Program-made: the position numbers and the translations under genes
Source of the DNA: Candidatus Cloacimonetes bacterium HGW-Cloacimonetes-2
Lineage (GTDB): Bacteria; Cloacimonadota; Cloacimonadia; Cloacimonadales; Cloacimonadaceae
NCBI GenBank assembly: GCA_002842035.1
Contig: PHBP01000002.1
Span: 124,001 to 188,000 of the forward strand
DNA: 64,000 bases
Direction: 5' to 3'
Notes under the pieces: model-generated
Database searches by the model: none
What the model was told of the DNA's origin: nothing
What the model saw: the letters and a program-made list of their open reading frames with translations, nothing else
In this document: one piece after another, positions 53,743-64,000 of the stretch
Layout: each line of letters opens with the position of its first letter
How positions within the stretch are numbered: position 1 is the first letter of the stretch

Positions 53743-54531
53743 ATGGACGAACATCTGGTAACTATAGCACGTTATGACAATAACTTTGAAGCAGAACTGG
53801 CAAAGAATCTCTTGGAAGATATGGAGATCAGAGTATATCTGCTCAATGAGCGTATGATGGGCATCTACCCCACTACAGCCGGAGATATGTATTATATCCA
53901 ATTGCAGGTCTCCAGCCTGGATGAGGAGAAAGCGGCAAGGATACTGGAAGAGCTGGATGATGCTGCTTTCGCATCCCAACTCTTATCAGCCAATAATGCT
54001 TTGTTGGATGGACATTTCCTTTTAACCTCTGGTAGGCACAGCTCTGCTTATATCGAAAAGATCCGCATTCTGCAATCACCCGGAGCAGCATCACTATTAT
54101 GCCGCAAGATCGCAGACAGAATCAAAGATTATGAGCTGGATGCTATCATCGGTCCAGCTTATGGAGGCATTGCTCTGGCATTTGAAGTGGCACGGATACT
54201 GGACAAGGACTTTGTCTTTACTCAAAGAAAAGATGAGCAAATGACCATTCGTAGCGGCTTTGATCTATCCGGCATCAAGAAAGTAGCGGTGGTGGAAGAT
54301 ATCGTAACAACTGGTGGAAGCGTCTTTGAAGTGATCACAGCGCTCGAAACCAGAGGCATCGAGGTAGTCGTAGTAGCCGCCTTGGTAGATCGCAGTGGAG
54401 CAAAGGTCGATTTTGGCAGACCATTTGAGGCACTCCTTGAACTGGATATTCCCAGTTGGGAAGCCTCCGACTGTGAACTTTGCAAGCAAGGAATGGCTTT
54501 GGTAAAGCCGGGCGCTAGCGACAAGAAATGA
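53743..54531 (+). CDS. pyrE: orotate phosphoribosyltransferase with N-terminal DUF2007-like domain
   Basis: The 262-residue protein joins two parts. Residues ~1-70 (LVTIARYDNNFEAELAKNLLEDMEIRVYL and YIQLQVSSLDEEKAARIL, in pieces) follow the pattern of the DUF2007 'putative signal transducing' fold. Residues ~75-262 are a full OPRT: LTSGRHSSAYIEK, AIIGPAYGGIALAFEVAR, TQRKDEQMTIRSGF and the PRPP motif VAVVEDIVTTGGS. OPRT makes OMP from orotate and PRPP. Ordinary OPRT is about 190-215 residues, so the extra domain explains the length. It overlaps the next gene by 4 bp. Confidence 0.9.
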   Translation: MDEHLVTIARYDNNFEAELAKNLLEDMEIRVYLLNERMMGIYPTTAGDMYYIQLQVSSLDEEKAARILEELDDAAFASQLLSANNALLDGHFLLTSGRHSSAYIEKIRILQSPGAASLLCRKIADRIKDYELDAIIGPAYGGIALAFEVARILDKDFVFTQRKDEQMTIRSGFDLSGIKKVAVVEDIVTTGGSVFEVITALETRGIEVVVVAALVDRSGAKVDFGRPFEALLELDIPSWEASDCELCKQGMALVKPGASDKK

Positions 54532-55958
54532 AGATCAGGATCGTCTCCACTGAGCCTGCCATAGCCGGCAGGATAGTGGAATTCTTTCGCTTTCACAAGC
54601 CTTTGGAAGGTGTAACCTACGAACATTTCTGCCCCCGGGAACTGGTAAATATGCTTATCCTGGACGAAGTCCCGGAGCAATTCAGCGCCTACTCCATACT
54701 GCCTTTGCCAGAGCTCGGGCAGAGCGATTGGGCAGCGGATGCTGTTGTCTTTGCTGATAGGACCAGTATTTCTTTAGCATACCAGAGTGGTCTTACCTAC
54801 GGTGCAAGCTATATATTGAGTTCTGGGCTATGCCTGGCTGCAGGCAAAGATGCTGGTGATTTCCAGCCTTGCCCAAATGTATCAGGTATGATTGAGCTGG
54901 AGGAGGATGGAACTGAGAGATCACTGAGTGAATTGATTCATTCCGCAGGGGCTGAGTATATGCTCTACAACGAGTCTTTGGAACTACGTGAATTGCTATT
55001 GGCAATTGATCCTTTTGATACACTGGAGATAGTATCATCCGTTGATATGCCTGTTTTGCAGCTTAATCTCCAATTGGTAGAGCCTTCACGGATCACAGAT
55101 AAGTGTTTCAAAGAGCTCAGCAGGCTGGAGCATCTAATTACGGAAGGTATAGAACGACTCAACCTTGCTGATTTTGTGCATAGGGGGCAATCGGGCAATG
55201 CTGCTTATTCCTTTTTTGCCAGGCAATATGACTCCTATATGGCGCATGTGGATTACCACTGTTGGGTAGAGAACATCATCAAGTGGCAAAAGCGCCATTC
55301 GGGATCAAAATGCCGGAAGGTGATGGAGCTTGCCTGCGGCACAGCCAATGTGGCGGGTTTGCTTTGTCAGGAGGGATTTGAGGTGGAGGCTTGCGATCTC
55401 TCGAGACAAATGCTGGAGATAGCACAGCAGAAACCAGTAAAACCCAGGTTGTTCAGGCAGTCAATGACTGATAAGCTCCCTGATGGGGATTACGATCTGG
55501 TGATCTGTCTTTTTGACAGCATCAATTACTTGTTAAAGAAGCAGGAAATCAAGGCTACCCTTGCAAGCGTTTGCGATGCTCTCAAACCAGGCGGACTCTT
55601 TATCTTTGATATCTCGACTCTGAACAACAGCGTGGAAAACTTTAACGATACGTATAGTTTTACCCGGCTTGATAAAGGATACCTGATGCATCATGCGGAA
55701 TACGAAGACTTTTCTCACAAACAGAGATCGCATCTCTATCACTTTGTGAAGCAGCCATTCTCTTACTCGATGGAACGCGAAAGCCACGTACAGATGGTCT
55801 ATAGGCACTACGAGATTGTGGAGTTGATACACAATTCGCCGCTTTGTCTGGAAGCAGTTTATAGCACAGAGACTCAGGGAAACTTGCTCAAGAGGGATCA
55901 ATCTATGCTGGATCATAAGTATCCTCGTCTGTTTTACATCCTCAAAAAGCCCGAATGA
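54528..55958 (+). CDS. class I SAM methyltransferase with unknown N-terminal domain
   Basis: In the 476-residue product, residues ~225-476 are a methyltransferase: a region AAYSFFARQYDSYMAHVDY typical of small-molecule methyltransferases, motif I VMELACGTANVAGLL, motif II EACDLSRQML, motif IV DLVICLFDSINYLL and PGGLFIFDIST. The first ~220 residues (MKIRIVSTEPAIAGRIVEFF...) match no family I recognise. Both ends overlap neighbours by 4 bp (pyrE and rnhB). The substrate is unknown. Confidence 0.8.
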   Translation: MKIRIVSTEPAIAGRIVEFFRFHKPLEGVTYEHFCPRELVNMLILDEVPEQFSAYSILPLPELGQSDWAADAVVFADRTSISLAYQSGLTYGASYILSSGLCLAAGKDAGDFQPCPNVSGMIELEEDGTERSLSELIHSAGAEYMLYNESLELRELLLAIDPFDTLEIVSSVDMPVLQLNLQLVEPSRITDKCFKELSRLEHLITEGIERLNLADFVHRGQSGNAAYSFFARQYDSYMAHVDYHCWVENIIKWQKRHSGSKCRKVMELACGTANVAGLLCQEGFEVEACDLSRQMLEIAQQKPVKPRLFRQSMTDKLPDGDYDLVICLFDSINYLLKKQEIKATLASVCDALKPGGLFIFDISTLNNSVENFNDTYSFTRLDKGYLMHHAEYEDFSHKQRSHLYHFVKQPFSYSMERESHVQMVYRHYEIVELIHNSPLCLEAVYSTETQGNLLKRDQSMLDHKYPRLFYILKKPE

Positions 55959-56572
55959 ACAGATTGTTGAAGAATGACCTGGAGCTTTGCGAAAGCTCGC
56001 TAGTCGGGATCGACGAAGCAGGCAGAGGAGCTTTGGCGGGACCTGTAGTGGTTGCAGCAGTGATATTGAGCTACACATATCCCCTGGATCAACTCAATGA
56101 CTCTAAAAAGATATGTGCTAAGACACGGGAAAACTTGTACGAGCTTATAATGGAAGATCTTGTAGCATTCAGTATAATTGAGATTGATAAGGCCTATATA
56201 GACGAGTATAATATCCTTGAAGCTACTATGGAGGGGATGAGACAAGCAGCCAAAGCCACAGCGCGACGTAATTCTCTGATCCTTATAGATGGTAATTCAG
56301 TACCCAAAGATATGGTCGCGAGGGCTGTAGTAAGGGGAGATTCGCTACACGGATGTATAGCCGCCGCCTCGATCCTGGCAAAGGTGCACAGAGACAGGCT
56401 GATGACAGCAGCTTCCGAGCAGTATCCCGATTATGGATTTGAGAGAAACAAGGGCTATGGCACAGCAGAACATCTGAGAGCTATTGAAAAGTTTGGCCCC
56501 TGTCCTATCCACAGAATGAGCTTTGCTCCTCTCTCGGAACTAAGTATCTGGTCCAGGATAAAAAGCTCTTGA
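55955..56572 (+). CDS. rnhB: ribonuclease HII
   Basis: The 205-residue enzyme removes ribonucleotides and RNA from DNA hybrids. It shows GIDEAGRGALAGPVVVAAVIL with the first catalytic Asp-Glu, DSKKICAKTRENLYELI, LIDGNSVPKD, and GDSLHGCIAAASILAKVHRD with the later catalytic Asp. ATG overlaps the upstream stop. Length is normal. Confidence 0.96.
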   Translation: MNRLLKNDLELCESSLVGIDEAGRGALAGPVVVAAVILSYTYPLDQLNDSKKICAKTRENLYELIMEDLVAFSIIEIDKAYIDEYNILEATMEGMRQAAKATARRNSLILIDGNSVPKDMVARAVVRGDSLHGCIAAASILAKVHRDRLMTAASEQYPDYGFERNKGYGTAEHLRAIEKFGPCPIHRMSFAPLSELSIWSRIKSS

Positions 56573-56629
56573 CCAAAACCGGCATAGCTCTCCAAATGGC
56601 AAAAAAATGTATATTACGGAGCAAGATAA

Positions 56630-57841
56630 ATGAGTACAGCACCTAGAGGTGAACGCCTTATTATTGCCTTGATAGGCAAACGCAATGCAGGCAAATCCAG
56701 CCTGATCAATGCAATTGTGGGTCAGGAAATAGCTATAGTTTCAGAGATCCCGGGCACTACGACTGATCCGGTGGACAAGCATTATGAGCTGTTACCGCTT
56801 GGTCCTGTGACCTTTTATGACACAGCAGGTGTCGATGACGAAGGAAGTCTGGGAGATCAGCGCGTAAAAGCAACCCGCAAGATACTTTATAGAGCTGACA
56901 TTGTGCTCTTTGTAAATGACAATGAAGCTTTTTGTCCCCAGGAATTAGCTATGCTGGCACGCATCAGGGAGATGGAGATACCTACTCTGATAATCCTCAA
57001 TAAGACAGATTTGAGAGCTGCCAATCAAGACAATATCGCCTGGTGCAAGGACAACGAACTGCCTTTTGTGGCAGTGTCCGCCCTGGAGAAATCTGGCATA
57101 CTGGAAGCCAAAGAAGAGCTAATCCGCCTGGCGCCAAAGTATTTGAAAGAAAACCGCATCCTGGTGGGCGATATCATCAAACCCAAGAGCAGAGTGATAC
57201 TAGTCTGCCCTATCGATTCTGCAGCGCCCAAGGGAAGGCTGATTCTCCCGCAAGTGCAGGTAATCCGAGACGTATTGGATCACGATGGACAAGCAATGGT
57301 AGTCAAAGAGACTGAACTTCTCGATGCGATCTACTCATTTAAAGAGCTGCCGGACTTGGTGATTACAGATTCCCAGGCTATTGAGCAAGTGCAGCGTGAG
57401 ACTCCACCGGAAGTACGCCTTACCACCTTCTCGATCCTGTTTGCCCGATATAAAGGTGAGTTGGATACACTACTGGAAGGCACCCGGATGCTGGACAAAC
57501 TGGAAGATAGCGATAAGGTACTGATTGCAGAAGCTTGCTCCCATCACGTGCAAAAAGATGATATCGGCAGGAACAAGCTGCCCAAATGGATCAGGGATTA
57601 TACAGGCAAAGACCTGATATTTGATGTCTTTGCAGGACACGACTTCCCTGAAGACCTGGAGAAATACAAGGTAGCCATCCACTGCGGAGGCTGTATGATC
57701 AATGCTATGGAGATGAACCGACGCATCATAGAGGCTCAACGCAGAGGCGTTCCAATTACAAACTATGGTATGACCATATCCAAACTCAATGGCGTCTTGG
57801 AGCGAGCTGTAGCCCCGCTCTACGAAAACAAGGAGAATTGA
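56630..57841 (+). CDS. hydF: [FeFe]-hydrogenase maturation GTPase HydF
   Basis: The 403-residue protein is the scaffold on which the 2Fe subcluster is built. The GTPase domain has [35 protein letters not shown] and NKTD. The C-terminal cluster domain has [18 protein letters not shown] and the ligand motif HCGGCMIN, with [14 protein letters not shown] [FeFe] hydrogenase is thus expected in the genome, in line with a fermentative anaerobe. HydE, HydG and the hydrogenase are not in this window. Confidence 0.95.
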   Translation: MSTAPRGERLIIALIGKRNAGKSSLINAIVGQEIAIVSEIPGTTTDPVDKHYELLPLGPVTFYDTAGVDDEGSLGDQRVKATRKILYRADIVLFVNDNEAFCPQELAMLARIREMEIPTLIILNKTDLRAANQDNIAWCKDNELPFVAVSALEKSGILEAKEELIRLAPKYLKENRILVGDIIKPKSRVILVCPIDSAAPKGRLILPQVQVIRDVLDHDGQAMVVKETELLDAIYSFKELPDLVITDSQAIEQVQRETPPEVRLTTFSILFARYKGELDTLLEGTRMLDKLEDSDKVLIAEACSHHVQKDDIGRNKLPKWIRDYTGKDLIFDVFAGHDFPEDLEKYKVAIHCGGCMINAMEMNRRIIEAQRRGVPITNYGMTISKLNGVLERAVAPLYENKEN

Positions 57842-57842
57842 T

Positions 57843-61947
<4,105 letters not shown>

Positions 61948-61948
61948 A

Positions 61949-63037
61949 ATGCGTATAATAGATAGATACATTACTCGTGAGTTCCTCAAGACATATTTGA
62001 TCATCTTTTTCTCTTTCGCTGTGCTTTTTATTGTGATAGATGTAATCGACAATCTGCCCCGCTTGATCCGCAGTGGTGCCAGCACTGAGCTTGCGGCGCT
62101 CTATTATCTCTTACGCTTGCCTTATCTGATCGTGCTTACCTCTCCTGTGACTGTGCTTCTGACAGGCCTGTTTATGATGAACAGCTTGTCAAAACACAAT
62201 GAGAGTGTTGCTATCCGCGCGGCGGGACTCAGTATCAAACGCTCGATGATGCCTCTGTTTATCATAGGTTTTATGATTAGCCTGGGGATCGCTGTGATCG
62301 GCGAGTATCTGCTTCCTTATGCAGAATCGAGGCGTTCTTATGTTTACAATGTCCAAATCAAGGGTGAAGAACCGGAAGATCAGATGCTCAAAGCCCGTAT
62401 CCATTATCAGGGCAAGGCAAACGACTTTTATTATTTTGGTTTCTTTGATGGATACAAGAATACCTTAAGGATCATCGACCTTACCAAGGTTGACTATGAG
62501 ACAAATCAGATATTGGAGCATGTTACAGCCGCCAGTGCAACCTGGCTGGATGGTAAATGGATCATCGAAGACTGTGAGATCAGGCGTTTTGTAGGTGGCA
62601 AACAGGTCTATAGCCAGTACTACCCACGCACTGATCTGGCTCTATTGGATGTCGAGCCCAAAGACTTTGTAAGGATCACCAAGAAAACCCTCAGCCTTAC
62701 ATTCTTTGAACTGCAGGACTATATCAAGCGCTTGGAAAAGCTGGGAGACAGCACTTTCCGGGAACGCACAGATTTGCATATGAAGCTGTCCTTCCCTCTT
62801 ACAAACCTGATTGTGATCTTCTTCTTTATCCCAATAGCCACTACCAATGTCCGCAGCAAAGGTAGAGGCTGGGTCTTTATGCTTGGTTTGGTGGTCTGTT
62901 TCGCCTACTTAATAGTGGTCAGAATCATCCAAAGCCTGGGCTACAACGGCATCATTCCTCCTGTTTGGGCTGCCTGGTTACCAAATATAGTCTTTACTTT
63001 ATTAGGTTATGCCTTCCTGCAGAAAGCTGAGATATAA
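61949..63037 (+). CDS. LPS export permease, LptF/LptG family (second copy)
   Basis: The 362-residue paralogue starts RIIDRYITREFLKTYLIIFFSFAVLFIVID and has the usual three-plus-three membrane helices around a periplasmic domain; FIPIATTNVRSKGRGWVFMLGLVV is the fifth/sixth helix region. It begins 1 bp after its partner. Which of the two is F and which is G cannot be told with confidence by eye. Confidence 0.9.
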   Translation: MRIIDRYITREFLKTYLIIFFSFAVLFIVIDVIDNLPRLIRSGASTELAALYYLLRLPYLIVLTSPVTVLLTGLFMMNSLSKHNESVAIRAAGLSIKRSMMPLFIIGFMISLGIAVIGEYLLPYAESRRSYVYNVQIKGEEPEDQMLKARIHYQGKANDFYYFGFFDGYKNTLRIIDLTKVDYETNQILEHVTAASATWLDGKWIIEDCEIRRFVGGKQVYSQYYPRTDLALLDVEPKDFVRITKKTLSLTFFELQDYIKRLEKLGDSTFRERTDLHMKLSFPLTNLIVIFFFIPIATTNVRSKGRGWVFMLGLVVCFAYLIVVRIIQSLGYNGIIPPVWAAWLPNIVFTLLGYAFLQKAEI

Positions 63038-63101
63038 TAGATTATACCCTCTTCCCTCCCCTATTCAATTATACCTTCGTAATACATTGCAGAATAAGCC
63101 T

Positions 63102-63170
63102 TTCCTGCTTGTTCATGCAGGATTCAAGCAGGATAGAAGCAGGATACAGGCATCCTATGAAGCAGAGAGG
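63102..63170 (+). repeat. interspersed 11-bp-unit repeat, copy D
   Basis: A hairpin head (TTCCTGCTTGTTCATGCAGG) is followed by units ATTCAAGCAGG, ATAGAAGCAGG, ATACAGGCATCC and the end word AAGCAGAGAG (63160-63169). It ends 71 bp before the decarboxylase start codon. Confidence 0.82.
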
Positions 63171-63181
63171 ATGAAATCTAT

Positions 63182-63204
63182 TGACACAAACGGGCATTGT
63201 GTCA
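63182..63204. promoter_or_regulatory. 8-bp inverted repeat before the decarboxylase gene, possible operator
   Basis: TGACACAA and TTGTGTCA pair perfectly around 7 bases. A -35-like TTGACA (63181-63186) overlaps the left arm, but no strong -10 box follows at 17 bp. Confidence 0.45.
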
Positions 63205-63240
63205 GATTGAACGAAAGTATTGTATTCAGAGGAATCCGTA

Positions 63241-64000
63241 ATGTACAAAGAGCCCTACCACTTCTCGCTGCAACGCTTTATAGAGCCCGAGCAGTTTGAA
63301 GCCCTAAAAGATTATGTAAGCGATCTTCCCACTCCTGTTCTCCTGATAGATGTGGAAAAGATCAGGCAAAAGTATAGAGAGCTCAATCAGAGTTTTCCCA
63401 TGGCACAGATATACTATGCAGTCAAGGCTAATCCTCAAGACTCAGTAGTCAATATGCTGGAATCCGAAGGCTCCAATTTCGATATTGCTTCGCGTTATGA
63501 ATTAGACCAAATGCTGAGATTGGGAATCAGTCCGGATCGGCTAAGCTATGGCAACACTATCAAGAAACCCAGCGATATCAAGTACTTTTATGATCACGGC
63601 GTTAGGATGTTTGTCACCGATTCTGAAAATGATCTGAAAAACATCTCACTCCTTGCTCCGGGGAGCAGAATACTCTTTAGGATTCTTACAGAAGGTACAG
63701 GCGCAGACTGGCCATTATCCCGTAAATTCGGATCTCACTCCGATGTGATCTACTACCTGATTTTGCAAGCCCAGCAGCTAGGTTTGCAACCTTATGGTAT
63801 ATCTTTCCACGTGGGCTCCCAGCAGAGAGACATAGGCCAGTGGGACGATGCCATAGCCAGATGCAAGTATCTCTTTGACGCAGCTTGGGAAGAAGGAATC
63901 GAGCTCAAGATGATCAATCTGGGCGGTGGATTCCCTGCAAGTTACGTAGATCCTACTTATGGCGTTGCTGAGTATGCCGCTGAAATATTGAGATTCATAG
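63241..64000 (+). CDS. ornithine/lysine-type decarboxylase, fold type III PLP enzyme (runs off the window)
   Basis: ATG 63241 follows AGAGGAATCC. About 253 residues are present: LPTPVLLIDVEKIRQKYREL, the PLP Lys in IYYAVKANPQ, FDIASRYELDQMLRLGI, LSYGNTIKKPSDIKYFYDHGVRMFV in pieces, GISFHVGSQQRD and MINLGGGFPASY. The IKKPSDI phrase is that of ornithine decarboxylases and their bacterial L/ODC relatives, not diaminopimelate decarboxylase. It would make putrescine (or cadaverine) for polyamines. The active-site Cys of the partner subunit lies beyond the edge. Confidence 0.88.
   Translation, partial: MYKEPYHFSLQRFIEPEQFEALKDYVSDLPTPVLLIDVEKIRQKYRELNQSFPMAQIYYAVKANPQDSVVNMLESEGSNFDIASRYELDQMLRLGISPDRLSYGNTIKKPSDIKYFYDHGVRMFVTDSENDLKNISLLAPGSRILFRILTEGTGADWPLSRKFGSHSDVIYYLILQAQQLGLQPYGISFHVGSQQRDIGQWDDAIARCKYLFDAAWEEGIELKMINLGGGFPASYVDPTYGVAEYAAEILRFI

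Noticed and set aside
63009-63299. 96-codon plus frame spanning the lptF/G end and the decarboxylase start
   Set aside because: It crosses two well-supported genes and repeat copy D in another frame; a shadow frame.

Overview
The window looks like a chromosomal segment of a Gram-negative-type (diderm) anaerobe of the FCB superphylum, most likely a Cloacimonadota ('Cloacimonas'-like) bacterium. What is seen: lipid A and LPS-export genes (LpxK and two LptF/LptG-type permeases), a SprA-type translocon protein of the type IX secretion system (T9SS), secreted proteins with T9SS/Por C-terminal sorting domains, an indolepyruvate:ferredoxin oxidoreductase and the [FeFe]-hydrogenase maturase HydF. The phylum assignment is inference from gene content and protein style, not from a marker-gene search.

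Layout. 1-2401 (+): end of a sensor kinase, its NtrC-type partner and a nitroreductase. 2402-5331: repeat-bearing spacer, a GcvT-family protein (-) and a secreted-protein pseudogene (-). 5473-17703 (+): two glycosyltransferases, an 1818-aa Ser/Thr-kinase/histidine-kinase hybrid, a TPR exoprotein and a predicted outer-membrane protein. 17737-19913 (+): iorAB. 20322-29532 (-): SprA, CoaX, Era and ornithine aminotransferase. 29871-29948: tRNA-Pro(GGG). 30018-33821 (-): an envelope protein, a dNTPase and a T9SS substrate with a nidogen-like domain. 34341-37623 (+): a UvrC-like protein, PurC, a stand-alone receiver and LpxK. 37597-43130 (-): hrcA-grpE-dnaK-dnaJ-rsmE behind a CIRCE operator. 43270-46302: a phased 22-bp repeat array, a truncated IS3-type element and a decayed secreted protease operon. 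46406-49171 (-): a phage-derived remnant with two D12-class adenine methyltransferases. 49597-63037 (+): a long housekeeping run (guaB, xer, ABC transporter parts, pyrE fusion, methyltransferase, rnhB, hydF, nitrilase, ligA, two lptF/G). 63241-end: start of an ornithine-decarboxylase-like gene.

How parts work together. SprA would form the outer-membrane channel that exports the sorting-domain proteins at 32139 and 45337. LpxK and the two Lpt permeases build and move lipid A/LPS, and the two glycosyltransferases probably decorate surface glycan. HrcA represses its own chaperone operon through CIRCE. Many genes overlap by 4 bp (ATGA/TTGA), so operons are tightly coupled.

Most notable: (1) a phage gene at 47997-48448 with a TTTTTTC slippery heptamer, a 10-nt spacer and a perfect 8-bp stem-loop, where the -1 frame reads on into a coherent 67-residue extension; (2) a family of intergenic repeats made of 11-bp units with a hairpin head, at least six copies, several just upstream of plausible promoters; (3) a 22-bp phased array immediately upstream of the heat-shock promoter; (4) two secreted-protein genes carrying in-frame stops; (5) unusual architectures: an OPRT with a DUF2007-like N-terminus, an IorA lacking its ferredoxin domain, and a UvrC N-half homologue.
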